From positions 806,001 through 870,000 of the forward strand of contig AP026138.1 in the NCBI GenBank assembly GCA_030295235.1: 64,000 nt of DNA. The letters are read 5' to 3'. The notes under the pieces were generated by a model, which was given only the letters and a program-made list of their open reading frames with translations, was not told the origin of the DNA and did not search any database. This stretch comes from Fistulifera solaris (lineage: Eukaryota; Bacillariophyta; Bacillariophyceae; Naviculales; Stauroneidaceae). Shown piece after piece: positions 10,774 through 21,148 of this stretch. Numbering within the stretch: the stretch's first letter is position 1; each line of letters opens with the position of its first letter. Both the position numbers and the translations under genes were made by a program.

Positions 10774-11492
10774 GTTTGTGTTGTGTTAGACTGTTGACGG
10801 CTGACGTTAAAGTTTCGCTTTCGCTTTCGCTTTCGCTTTCGTGACGATCACGAGGACAAAAGATTTATGAGAGATCGGAACGATTGCAATTCGTTCCCTA
10901 AAAAGATCAAAGAACAACGCACGAGAAAGATCGCTGTCGTGCAGAATCATCGCGTGCTTTCACGCACCTTTCCTGGTAAAGCGCAGAACGGTATCTTTTG
11001 ATTTCACGTCATTTTTTACGCGAACGAGTAGGAAAAATCCGAAGTCGAAGAGTTCCACAGAACATGTCTATAGTGTCAGCATCTCGACATCTCCGTGTCA
11101 GAACAAGATTTAGTTACCGGTATAGTTTAACGCCAGTGGCTATTATTATATAGTTCGATTATCAATCCAATGTGGTTAAACCGTATCGTTGTTGTGATTG
11201 CGCTCGACGGTGCGAGTATACGATGCAAAGTACTCACATTCGTGTGATTTTCAGTAGGTTTGAGTACCTAGCCTCTTTTCAATCTATAGTAAAATCGATA
11301 CTATGAGGCAAGATGTATTTGGATTGGTTAGCGAAGCTGTCGCAAAGTTCCACGAGGAAAACACCCGTTCCCCTCTTCTCGTTTGATGCCCCTCAGCTTT
11401 TTCTGTGTAAATTGTGCAAAGATCTCATAAAACAAAACTCATTTCCACTTTGAACGTTAATCTTTACCCCCAACCCAAAAACAACTGCTACC
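10774..11492. promoter_or_regulatory. Divergent intergenic region with a hexamer microsatellite
   Basis: This is the gap between the small conserved gene and the ten-repeat protein. A short microsatellite, about five copies of ctttcg, lies at about 10816-10842 just upstream of the small gene. CTATAG hexamers occur near 11068 and 11284. No gene or strong promoter element is identified. Confidence 0.4.
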
Positions 11493-13712
11493 ATGGGACA
11501 GTCTCAGTCCTCTCACACTCAGGATATCCACAAAGCTTCTACTGCGAAGAAGTCTCTACCTGAAAGTGTGAGAGGACGGAAATCTGTCGAAAATTTGAAC
11601 AAACCAGCTCCGCAGCGCCTTCATTATGTGGTTCATGAAGGACACGTGCCGGACTTTGACGACACCTCGGTCGACCACTCGTCGTTCCAAGGTGATGATG
11701 ACTTTCATTTGTTTCATCACGATTTTCACAAAATTGCGCATCTCGAGGAACTCGAAGAGGTTACCGAAACAGACTCGGAAAGTGATTTCGAGGATAACGA
11801 GGGTAAGTCAGAAAGAAGGGCTTTGTTTTGGTTTGTTTCAATCTTAACTCAATTTCATTGTACTTCACAGAGGACGAAGAATGGGAGGAACGTCTCCGCA
11901 TTCTTGAGGATGCCCGCAAGATGAAGCAGGTAGCTGAATTCTTTCTTCATCCGGAACTTCCTGTGAAAGAAAGCGCCGATTGCAAGGCGCGCTGCTTCTT
12001 TGATCGCGTGAGTGCCCCTGAACGCTTGCCGGTCGAAGAGGCAGAAGAGCACAATCAGATCATGAAAGACCTCAAGATTTTGAAGCAAGCCGCTACAGCC
12101 TTTATGCATCCTGAACGCACCATCGAAACCACGGATCCAGCAGCATGTGCCCGCAATTACTTTTTCTCGTGCTTCGGCTCCTCCGCAAGAGAGCGTTAAA
12201 GAAGCCGAGGAGAAAGCTCAGGTCTTGAATGATATTGCTGCCTTGAAGATGCTCGCTGGTCATTTTATGCATCCGGAAGCTTCTTTGAAGACCACCGATG
12301 GTGCTGCTTTTGGTCGCAACTACTTTGCTCGCGCGTCTGCTCCGAATATGGAAAGTGCTGACGAAGCCGAGGAGCGTGCTCGCATTTTCGCAGATGCCAA
12401 GATGTTGAAGCGATTGGCTGTCGACTTCCTGCACCCTGAACTCCCTGTGGTTACTTCGGATGCTACGGCTTGCGGTCGCAATTACTTTAGCCGGGCTTCG
12501 GCACCTGAGTACGAAGATTCGGAGGCCGTTCAAGAGCGCGACACCGTGTTGGCTGAGGCTCGCGAGATGAAAAAGCTCGCTGGTCATTTCATGCACCCCG
12601 AGAACCCCGTTGTCGTGGACCCTGGTGCGTTTGGGCGCAATTACTTTTCTCGTGCTTCGGCTCCTCCGCAAGAAGATGCCGAAGACGCCGAAGAACGAGC
12701 TCACGTCATGGAAGACATTGCCGCTTTGAAGATGCTCGCGGGGCACTACATGCATCCAGAAGTCCCGGTCAAGACTACTGATGGTTCAGCGTTTGCTCGC
12801 AACTATTTCAACCGCGCGTCTGCTCCCATCATGGAAAGTGCTGACGAAGCCGAGGAGCGTGCTCGCATTTTCGCAGATGCCAAGATGTTGAAGCGATTGG
12901 CTGTCGACTTCCTGCACCCTGAACTCCCTGTGGTTACTTCGGATGCTACGGCTTGCGGTCGCAATTACTTTAGCCGGGCTTCGGCACCTGAGTACGAAGA
13001 TTCGGAGGCCGTTCAAGAGCGCGACGCCGTGTTGGCTGAGGCTCGCGAGATGAAAAAGCTCGCTGGTCATTTCATGCACCCCGAGAACCCCGTTGTCGTG
13101 GACCCTGGTGCGTTTGGGCGCAATTACTTTTCTCAAGCTTCAGCACCTTCGCAGGAAAATGCCGAAGATGCCGAGGAGCGAGCTCACATCATGGAAGACA
13201 TTGCCGCTTTGAAGATGCTCGCGGGGCACTACATGCATCCAGAAGTCCCGGTCAAGACTACTGATGGTTCAGCGTTTGCTCGCAACTATTTCAACCGCGC
13301 GTCTGCTCCCATCATGGAAAGTGCTGACGAAGCCGAGGAGCGTGCTCGCATTTTCGCAGATGCCAAGATGTTGAAGCGATTGGCTGTCGACTTCCTGCAC
13401 CCTGAACTACCTGTGGTTACTTCGGATGCTACGGCCTTAGGACGCAACTATTATGATCGCCCTGCTGCAACCGGTCACTTCGAAATGATCCATACCTTTG
13501 CCCCACATGATCACGACGAGTACCATGATGACGAACACGAGGAGCATTTTGGATGGGATGACGAGGCTCACTTGTTTGAAGACATTCGTCAGAACCTACA
13601 TGTGCCCTCTGGTACCACCGGAAAGCAGGGCCCGAAAGGAGATGACGAGAGCAATCTTTCGCGCTCCCCTTCTTCTGTCATGCTCTTTACAGGCGAATCC
13701 GCCTATGATTAG
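11493..13712 (+). CDS. Ten-repeat RNYFSRASAP-type protein, probably N-myristoylated
   Basis: Exon 1 (11493-11801) encodes MGQSQSSHTQDIHKAS, which fits the myristoylation pattern MGxxxS, then an acidic stretch. After an intron of about 70 bp (gtaagt to cacag, ending 11870) come ten repeats of about 53-54 residues. Each has an Ala/Glu-rich helix, an L-A-x-x-F-x-H-P-E core, and ends in RNYFSRASAP. Repeats 4-6 and 7-9 form a three-repeat block with an exact 483-bp DNA period (repeats starting at 12348, 12831 and 13314). The tail is His/Asp-rich. In repeat 2 a run of five T at 12161-12165 shifts frame; the equivalent place in another copy has four T. Such repeats seem restricted to diatoms; I know no function. 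Confidence 0.8.
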
Positions 13713-13978
13713 TTTGTTGAAGCATCGCTTAGCTGTGGTACCGACGGCTGTGCTTCGACAACAACAAAACACAAAAATTTGTATATTTCAGCCGTCTGTA
13801 TTATTAGCTCATTAAATCTAAACGCTACATAAGATTATCTTACAAACAAGGCTTTTTTGTAACTTGATGATTAGCACCGACATTAACGAAGTCACGCAGA
13901 AGATATCTCGCACTACTTGAAAAATAGAAAGAATGCATGGTGTATCAGATGATGTACAAGTTTATTGATCGACTTTAT
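13713..13978. other. Short gap between convergent genes
   Basis: About 265 bp separate the ten-repeat protein from the convergent rhomboid gene. I see no gene, hairpin or repeat beyond general A/T richness. Confidence 0.3.
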
Positions 13979-14919
13979 CTATAAGCACTGACACTCGTAA
14001 TCTTCTGGGAAAAAAGCGCGGAAGTAGTCGCATACGTCGGCCAACTGGTCATCTGGTTCAATCTTTGTTAGGATGAGGTACAATACCCCAGCCGTAGAAG
14101 ACGAAAGTCCGAGCAGGGAGAATGATATCCAAAAGAATCGTGTACAACAACTTCCTACGGGTCCACTGAGAAGTATGACACCGCCTAGAAAGCCAAAGAG
14201 GAAGCCCCCGACAAGCCCTGACCAGTCTATGTAGGTGAAGGCACTTAAGATGAAAACCAGTGCCATGCCACACATTGTAGAGCTGATTTGATCCACCCTT
14301 ACAAGGTCGTCGTATCGGTCATCCTTCAGGTCGAAAAGCGAAAGGGTAATAATTTCTGCCAATTTACCTCCAAACATCCCCATCAAAGCCCCTGAACTTC
14401 CAACGGCAATCGTGTCTTCGTCGAAGATCGTGGAACAAAATTGACACCCGACACTGCTCAGCAAGTAAATTACTAGCCAACGGAATGAACCCCATTCGCG
14501 CTCAAAAGAGCGACAGACTCGAGATGACAAAAGCCGTTGATGACGAGATGAAAAATCCCTACGCTGAGAAATGATGGAGTCACCAACCTCCACCATTCAT
14601 GTTCGCGGATCATGAGATACGAGTTCTTCCCGCCCCATTCGCTGAACGTTGATGGATAGGGTCCCAGAAAGCCATTGACATCAAATGGTGCCATACCACA
14701 TAATATCATTTGAATCACAAGAATGCAAATCTGTGTGGCGACCAGCAATATTGAAAGCACAGGAACGGATTGCCTTTTCGGATAATGGTCCTCGCCAGGA
14801 TCATGTAATAAGTTGAACGAGTCGTCTATTGTGAGATCTCTTGTCGATGCATAGGACCATGTACTCAGTGTTCCTGAGGGTTCTGGATGCAGAGGTGAAG
14901 GAGATTGTTCTTTTGCCAT
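13979..14919 (-). CDS. Rhomboid-family membrane protein lacking the usual catalytic His (frame slip)
   Basis: The N-terminal part runs from MAKEQSPSPLHPEPSG through a first membrane helix (LSILLVATQICILVIQMILC) to REHEWWRLVTPSFLSVGIFH. The rest, FEREWGSFRWLVIYLLSSVG and onward, is in another frame. The slip is at a four-A run on the plus strand (14504-14507), where one extra base would restore HLES-n-FEREWGS, the normal rhomboid order. The Ser motif GSSGALMG is present, as is HLVIN. The position where active rhomboids have a His before GGF (A-H-x-G-G-F) reads SGLVGGFLFGF, with Leu. It may therefore be a pseudoprotease of the iRhom kind. About six to seven membrane helices. Location unknown; no targeting motif is certain. 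Confidence 0.8.
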
Positions 14920-15254
14920 TGTGATGGAACTAGCGCATTACGTGATGTTTGCACTTTATCGATGGACTGCCCTTCCTCGTTTGCACCAACGCTGCCGCGA
15001 ACACGAGATTTTCGGTCTCGCCGTCCCTTCCCATAGGTGTCTTCACCGACGACAGTGCCGACTGTGGGTTCGGATGATATGTAAAGGCTTTCCTGAGCTT
15101 TGATGCCGTTGTATTTTCGAGACGATTCTTTCCGCGATTTCGCTGAGCTCTTACACCAATCTTCTTCTTCTGTTTGTAGCAAGGCCCTCTTTTTCTTCGC
15201 CCACATGCTTTTGCCTGATGGTTCCATCAGCTTATCTTGCATTAATCGAGGCAT
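14920..15254 (-). CDS. Possible N-terminal extension of the rhomboid gene or separate small basic protein
   Basis: An open frame starting MPRLMQDKLMEPSGKSMWAK runs towards the rhomboid start and overlaps it in another frame, ending about 50 bp inside it. The composition (Lys, Ser, Glu and Arg-rich with VGEDTYGKGRRDRKSRVRGS) looks coding rather than random. Given the single-base slips elsewhere in the window, it may be the first part of a longer rhomboid with a basic cytoplasmic N terminus. No splice junction that would join them cleanly was found. Function unknown. Confidence 0.3.
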
Positions 15255-15811
15255 GATGTTCTATGGAAATTGTTTGCTAGCGTCTTTGATTTGAATCGGA
15301 AAGAGACGGCTGAACTTCCAAAGATCACTTCGAATATCCCAACAAACCTCTTCTTCTTTTGTTCTGTTCAGCCTCTACGTTTGGCGCAATGAGTAATCTT
15401 AGAGCAGAATAAAAGCGTTCTTTGTATTTTGACGACTTCTTTTCCGTGTCAATGAAATCGCCGATCAGTGCCGCTTTTCCTTTCCTCGGCTGGCGCAACA
15501 ACCTCGGTATTTAGAGATCCGGTACCTGAATTACTAAGTAAAATCTAAGACAAAACTAAACTGGCTTTTGAAGAGTTATGTAAAGTACGAGTTTAGTACA
15601 TAGTATGCTAGAATATTGACTCTGCTCATAAAAGTATTACTTAGTCACCCGGATACTCGGGTCGCCGGCGAAAAAGAAAGAAAACCAAAAAGAAAAGAAA
15701 AAGCCATCGATCATCGATCATTTATTATTTGATGACAAATAATATAGCATACGAACAGCCGTTGCCCCATCTAAGCAGGTTGAACACATTGTCCAACATT
15801 AATAAGCCGCA
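15255..15811. promoter_or_regulatory. Divergent intergenic region
   Basis: About 550 bp between the rhomboid side and the CPBP protease start. It contains a purine-rich tract at about 15669-15705 and a small repeated atcgatcatcgatca. No gene is supported. Confidence 0.3.
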
Positions 15812-16683
15812 ATGAACGAAAAAGGGATCCGTCGACTTATCATTTGCGTTACGCTACTCTTTTCTTTCAACGTGCTCTCCTACGCTTTTACTCCATCGCG
15901 TCATGCCCGACTTGTGACTTCCACTTTTCGTCATGGCCGTTCTACAATAAAGCCAACGTCTATTTACACTGAGAAACCTTCCTTTAGGCACGTTCTTTAT
16001 TCTAAAAACGACGATGAGAGCGTTACACCTTTTGATTATCGAATCACCGTCACCATGGTGGGAGGTCAGAGTTTACTCATTTTGGGTTCACTTGTGATCG
16101 CGTTGCTTGTAGGAACTCCCAATTTCGGCTTCGGTCCCGGTATAGCTTTTAGCTGGAATGCTATCAAGATTGGGGCTTTGTATACTATACCTCTCTTTGT
16201 ATTGGCATTCGTTCTTGACAAAGTAGAAGCCCGCTTTCCGGCTTTACAGGATGTCTCCAAGGCCACACAACGTAGTGTTCTGGCGCTATTGGGCGGAGAA
16301 TTAAGACCGCTTTTGCCTTCACTACGGCATTGGCATTGGGTCTTGCAGCCGGTTTTGGTGAAGAAATGTTATTTCGGGGCATTTTGCAATACGAGCTCGC
16401 CGGACGCTGCGGAACAATATTGGCTGTATTATTATCCAGCATCATCTTTGGAGCCTTGCACGCGGTCACTCGACTGTATGCTTTTTTGGCCTGTATTGCA
16501 TCTTTGTATTTTGGGTGGCTTTACATTGTAAGCAGCAATCTGGCTGTTCCGATTGCGTGTCACGCTTTCTACGACGTCGTTGCGTTGCTCATTGCCCATT
16601 GGACAGTTTCCAAAATGACCGAGGCCGAACAACGAGAGATCGCCATGTGGTCAGGTCCTACTAATAAAGCTAATACCGATTGA
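15812..16683 (+). CDS. Plastid CPBP (CAAX-type) intramembrane metalloprotease (frame slip)
   Basis: The N terminus MNEKGIRRLIICVTLLFSFN with SYA-FTPSR gives a signal peptide cleaved before Phe26, as in diatom bipartite plastid targeting. The body has several membrane helices. The three CPBP motifs are present in the second part: GFGEEMLFRG (Glu-Glu-x-x-x-Arg), IIFGALHAV (Phe-x-x-x-His) and CHAFYDVV. The frame changes at about 16299-16304 (after LALLGGE), where one base appears to be missing; the second frame resumes as KTAFAFTTALALGLAAGFGE. Plant relatives sit in thylakoid or envelope membranes; the substrate is not predictable. It is intact in all motifs, so a sequence error is likely. It ends about 100 bp from the convergent PRL phosphatase. 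Confidence 0.85.
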
Positions 16684-16784
16684 AATAACAACTTTAACTA
16701 ACTGACAAGATGATTCTACTTCGTAGCATTTATACGAGCAGATGCGTTGACTTTCGCGACCGAGGAAGCTCTAATGACTTTCTT

Positions 16785-17417
16785 TCACAAAATGACGCAG
16801 CATCCACCTTCTGCTCCACCCGCTCGTTTATACTGCTTGCGATATCCTTCCAAGTACAACAACTGTTTTTCATTAATGGCGCCTCGACGACGTTCCCGGA
16901 TGTACGAGACCGCTTCGACTGGATCCATGCCTCCAAATTCAATCAAAGCGATAGCAACCATTTGCGGTGCACGTCCGAGACCCGCCACACAATGAACAGC
17001 GATGCAAGCATTGTCACCAGCACCCTGAAAGAAGGTTTTGTCGACCAGCTGCAACCACGCCATGATGATTTCTTTCGAGGGAGACGTGCCATCTTTAAAT
17101 TCCATCTCATGAAGCCTAATTCCGGCATTGGTGAGCTCCTCTGATTTATAAGTAGGTTCACAATAACGCACAATATCGGTAACGTGATGCTTTCGCAGCT
17201 TTTTGATATACAAATGAAGGTTTCCTTGTCGCGGGGCATCCATAATCAAGAATCTCATTTGCTTGACTTCAATAAAAGTCGGCTCCGTGCCGATCGTCAT
17301 GGCATTCGCCATCATAACACCGTTTCCCTTTTGTTTCTTGGCAGAATTATTAATAGAAGCTCCAGGGCGAGAAATCGCTTGTACGTTCACTGGCTGTTCG
17401 AGATGTTCCGTTCCCAT
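16785..17417 (-). CDS. Protein tyrosine phosphatase type IVA (PRL family), prenylated
   Basis: An intact 210-residue single-exon frame. The PRL active-site loop HCVAGLGRAP places His142, catalytic Cys143 and Arg149; the general acid is Asp109 in EFKDG. A second Cys at residue 86 (VRYCEPTY) matches the redox-partner Cys of PRLs. The C terminus GGCCVIL is a CaaX box with Leu last, which predicts geranylgeranylation and attachment to membranes, with basic residues (RKQYKRAGG) before it. PRLs act in growth signalling and bind CNNM magnesium transporters in animals; the partner in diatoms is unknown. An N-terminal extension of about 45 residues is longer than in animals. Very sure of family. Confidence 0.95.
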   Translation of the reverse strand: MGTEHLEQPVNVQAISRPGASINNSAKKQKGNGVMMANAMTIGTEPTFIEVKQMRFLIMDAPRQGNLHLYIKKLRKHHVTDIVRYCEPTYKSEELTNAGIRLHEMEFKDGTSPSKEIIMAWLQLVDKTFFQGAGDNACIAVHCVAGLGRAPQMVAIALIEFGGMDPVEAVSYIRERRRGAINEKQLLYLEGYRKQYKRAGGAEGGCCVIL

Positions 17418-18081
17418 TTAGTTTCACAAACCAGCAAACAAGCTAGTCAGTCACTGCAGCAGTAGGTTATTGATAAAAGTAGTCAAGCGGCTCAAAAATA
17501 GATAAAAAGAAAAGAGTAGCACGAGAGAAGACACTACCCCGGCTTATCCTTGCTGCACACCAACAAATTGCACAGCTGCGTTAGTAGTCGCCCAATCCCG
17601 GGCGGGGCAGTCGATTTGATAATAGCGCACAGAATGGTGACGCAAAGAGTCCAACACAAAGTTGTTTGCTGATGAATTTGTGAAAGTGGCAAACAACCCA
17701 ACGAGCTGCAAAAAGACGGCGTTTTGTAATGCAACGCTGGATGCGCGGCAGCGCAACGCGTGAAAAAAAACCGATGGCAGTCGGAAGCGAGCGTCGTGGC
17801 AGGTTTGTAGCAGCGAGCGACGGCGACGAAAAGTCACGGAGTAATCGCCAGTTTGTCCGACCTACACGTGGATTTATACTATGAAACGTGAAAAACGCTT
17901 CATGCCGTAGTGTTAAGTACCGTCAAATGGAAGTATCGAACAAAAAGAACAACGGGACGGCGTGTGGTGTGGACGTGTGTGACGCAAGTCAGTCACGAAA
18001 TGTCACAGTTACTTGACTCGGAAAGAGCGGCTATTGTAGCCATCAGCTATCAGGACTGGGATCATAAAAACTATAAATGAT
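17418..18081. promoter_or_regulatory. Upstream region of the PRL gene
   Basis: About 660 bp between the PRL start and the 3' end of the HAD gene, both on the minus strand. Short open frames of about 100 codons here have no family features and are not called. GACTG/CAGTC half-sites occur near 17450 and 17990. No tRNA or repeat is recognised. Confidence 0.35.
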
Positions 18082-19260
18082 TTACGACAAAAGACCAACA
18101 AAAGGGAAGACAGCGTCCGGCATTGCTGCAAAATGGTCTTGTCGTTCTTCCATCAATATCTGATAAATATCGTAGGCACTAGTGACTCCTGTTAACACTA
18201 GAGCCGTAAACATTCCTGAATCGTTTCCAAATTGAATGTCGGTATCCAGACGATCGCCAATCATCATGGTGCGACTCAGATTCAAGCCATGTTCGCTCTC
18301 TATTAGTGCGGCCAACGTCCGACTTGGTTTGCCGACATTCACCGCCACTCGACTTGATGCACACTCCAGAGATTGAACAAGAGAGCCATTTCCGGGAATA
18401 CGCAGCGCACCAGTTCCCACCAAGTCATACGCATCGCGATTGGTTGCCACGAACAGTGCGTCAGGGTTGTGTTGCAGAATGACAGTAGCAATGGTTAATT
18501 TTCGAAACGAAAATGTGGGATCATGTCCCACGACAACTGCATCAATATCTTTTGGAAATTCGTATCGCATCATGTCATCTCGATCCATGAAATGTGGCTC
18601 ATTAGCTGGTGTAGTCACCACGTTGAAGCCAGCACTTCGCAATTCGTCGCATAACCCCGGTGAACCAATCACATAGACACGAGTCCCTTTCTCAAGATGC
18701 TGTCGCAGGTAGCATGCTGCAGCGTAGGCACACCCTACCATTTGTGCATCCTTTAATAGTGATTCATCAACGCGCAACATTTGTATCAATTTGTGACGCA
18801 ATTCCGATCGACTGCTCGACGCATTGTTGGTGACAAAGAACACTTGTTTCCCTTGCCGTTGGAGCGATTCAATGCATTCTCGTGCCCCCGGAACCACATC
18901 CGGTGATCGATATAGTACACCATCACAGTCAAATAAAATATGATCGATGTGTTCCTGAACATAGTCGCGTATTTCATTCCGAGTCGTCCATAATTTCGGT
19001 AAGTATTGGTGTTTCATCTTCTCAGTGTTGTTGAGTGACGAGAACAGTGCTTGTAAGCGAACCATTTCGTCTTCCGATTGTTCTTGAATTTGTTGAGCAT
19101 TATTGTGAATGCTTCTACTGTCTTGATAAGTTCCAGGACGAATCGGTGTTGTGTTAAAACGATATCGACAGACCCTTTCGGAACGGCATTTTGTCCTGGA
19201 AAGAAATGTGCGGTAGAAAACGGCTGCCATTGGTCTATCGAACCAACGTGCACGAATCAC
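18082..19260 (-). CDS. HAD phosphatase, 4-nitrophenylphosphatase/phosphoglycolate phosphatase type
   Basis: An intact 392-residue frame. HAD motif I is LFDCDGVLYR (Asp111 nucleophile, Asp113), motif II FFVTNNASSSRSEL (Thr144), the motif III Lys is in NVGKPSR, and motif IV is MIGDRLDTDIQFG. Between motifs II and III lies the C2-type cap seen in the p-nitrophenylphosphatase-like (NagD) group, which includes phosphoglycolate phosphatase and pyridoxal phosphatase. The first 100 residues are an extension rich in Arg, Ser and Gln that could carry organelle targeting, though no Phe cleavage motif is clear. If plastid or mitochondrial, a photorespiratory 2-phosphoglycolate phosphatase is plausible; the substrate is inferred only. 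The upstream gap carries a copy of the dispersed inverted motif. Confidence 0.9.
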   Translation of the reverse strand: MIRARWFDRPMAAVFYRTFLSRTKCRSERVCRYRFNTTPIRPGTYQDSRSIHNNAQQIQEQSEDEMVRLQALFSSLNNTEKMKHQYLPKLWTTRNEIRDYVQEHIDHILFDCDGVLYRSPDVVPGARECIESLQRQGKQVFFVTNNASSSRSELRHKLIQMLRVDESLLKDAQMVGCAYAAACYLRQHLEKGTRVYVIGSPGLCDELRSAGFNVVTTPANEPHFMDRDDMMRYEFPKDIDAVVVGHDPTFSFRKLTIATVILQHNPDALFVATNRDAYDLVGTGALRIPGNGSLVQSLECASSRVAVNVGKPSRTLAALIESEHGLNLSRTMMIGDRLDTDIQFGNDSGMFTALVLTGVTSAYDIYQILMEERQDHFAAMPDAVFPFVGLLS

Positions 19261-19762
19261 TACTAAAAGGAAACGCGATATTTTTGGTAATTATACTCCA
19301 GCGATTGCTGGGAGGAAGACAATGATGTACCAAGGGCGCACACGCACAAACGCAATAAAAATCGTTAGTTAGATCATGACTGAACTTCAGTCTTGGATTA
19401 TGTCTACTACACAGCAGTGAGGCTATAGTAAATTCTGGTTGGTAAAAAGCGGGGCGACTTTTCGAGGCAATGCTTTAGTCGTAATGATAAATGCATCACC
19501 AACGTTCTAGATTTGTTTCCAAACTAGTCTTAATTCATTAAAATGGCATGTAAGACTTTTATGTAATCATGACTCTCTTTACTGCGTTCCTAAACCTAGA
19601 AAAACGCTTTTTCCCAGTAACCGAGCTGACCAAGTCCCATGTGGACCTAAATTCGCCCCAGCAACACGCGCTTTCAGTTCTAATTTTCAAGCAAAATAGA
19701 TCTCAGTATCTTCTTTACAATAAATAACTTTTCTTTGCTTATCAGTATGGAATACAATTAGA
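19261..19762. other. Intergenic region with a dispersed inverted motif
   Basis: It lies between the HAD gene start and the MTA/SAH nucleosidase stop. The inverted motif catgactgaacttcagtc is at 19375-19392, with a CTATAG about 40 bp away. No gene is supported. Confidence 0.4.
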
Positions 19763-20691
19763 CTACAATTCATCCATCGCTTGATCCTTTACCACACCTA
19801 CATGACAGATATGATCCAGGACACGAGGCAATGCCACCTGCAGACTCTGACTTGCTGCCAGCAAATTCGCCAAGAATTCGTCTTGTGTCGGATGTTCTCC
19901 ATCCACAATATCTGTCACTACTTTGAGGCCCAAAAATGGCGTATCAAACAATTTACAACTCCACGCAATCGCGGCCGCTTCCATATCTTTGACAGCCGCA
20001 TCATTCGCCAGCATGTGCTTGTCGTCTTCTTCCGTCTTATCGAGCGAATTACCGGTGGTACAGACACCTAGTTTGTATTCTAGTTCGAGTGCCAACACTT
20101 CGGCGGTTGTGAAATCCCCATGTCGACTGGTATCGAGTTTACCAATGCCGTAGGGAACAAAATCGGGAATCGGAATACGCCGATCGTGATGTGCGACACC
20201 TGTCACAACAAAGACGTTTCCAACTTCAGCGCCTTTGCGTCGAAAACCACCGCACGTTCCGGCGTTGATGAGAATATCGGTTTCGGGTAACTTTTGCAAG
20301 GCCAGAAAGGTGGCCAAAGCCGCTGGTACCGTACCCACATTGTCGACACCGGTCTCGTGAACAGTATCTTTGCCATTGGTAATGACAGTGACGGTGCAGT
20401 CACCGTGGGGGCCTTGATACGCCTGAAAGGGGTGTATTGGAGGGAAAGAAATCGGCGACTAATTTCAACTGGAGATGCTGAATGAAAGGAGCCGCTTCGG
20501 CTTCCATGGCAATCGCGACAATGACACTATAGAAATGTGCGTGTTACATGTGTGAGTGAATATTGACTTAAAAGAAACGGAGAAAATAACACAAAAATTG
20601 TAGAAAGCGCATCTATGCAGAGTCATGAAGCAACGGAGTATCTTTTTCTCTTTTACATTACGGCCGCGTTGACTCACTTTTTAACGGGCAT
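19763..20691 (-). CDS. 5'-methylthioadenosine/S-adenosylhomocysteine nucleosidase (frame slip)
   Basis: Exon 1 (20691-20678) is only 14 nt, MPVK plus two bases, then a 151-bp GT-AG intron; exon 2 starts at 20526 and reads NVIVAIAMEAEAAPFIQHL, the classic MTAN N terminus with the catalytic Glu in MEAEA. After LVADFFPSNTP the frame slips at a run of four G on the plus strand (20429-20432); one base fewer gives FQAYQGPHGD. The remainder, ETGVDNVGTV, INAGTCGGF, VKDMEAAAIAW and VVTDIVDG, supplies the nucleoside- and base-binding residues and the catalytic Asp. The enzyme cleaves adenine from MTA/SAH in methionine salvage in the cytosol. All motifs are present, so a sequence error is likely. It is divergent from DnaJ. 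Confidence 0.88.
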
Positions 20692-21148
20692 TGTTTTCGA
20701 GATGGTAGTAGCACCTGTATTGTGAGCAAATAATGTAACAAAGACAAAAAGGAATGCAGTAGATAAGCGTTGCAATGAAAAAGATAGCATTGTTGTTTGT
20801 TTGTGATGTGTTGTTCTTCGACAACAATAAAAGCGCGCGTCGGCATTTTTTCGCTTTGCGACGCAACGACGCGTTCCACAGCCTTCCCTGGAATGCGGTA
20901 CTCGAATATGATGTGAAGTGTAGATTACCTTTTTCCCGGTACTAAAAAATGAGCCACGTGTTCGTCGTCCGAGTGACTGTTTCACGAAACAGTCAGTCAC
21001 GCGGCGCAACGTGTATTATACTCCGTATTGCTTTTGCTTTTTGTTTTTATTGACTTTGAAGATAGAAGCTATCGTAGTACCTGTAGACGCTACAACCTTC
21101 AAGAGCAGCCCATTTTCTTCGTTTTTACTCTATCGAACAACAACGGGG
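20692..21148. promoter_or_regulatory. Divergent promoter region of the MTAN and DnaJ genes with a perfect inverted repeat
   Basis: At 20974-20995 there is a perfect 10-bp inverted repeat, tgactgtttc-ac-gaaacagtca, followed by another cagtcac. It shares GACTG/CAGTC ends with the motif dispersed elsewhere. A tactccgta motif follows at 21019-21027, just upstream of the DnaJ gene. Function unknown; it could bind a dimeric factor. Confidence 0.5.

Noticed and set aside
17534-17837. Minus-strand frames of 66-97 codons upstream of PRL
   Set aside because: No start context, domain or conservation signs; probably promoter sequence.
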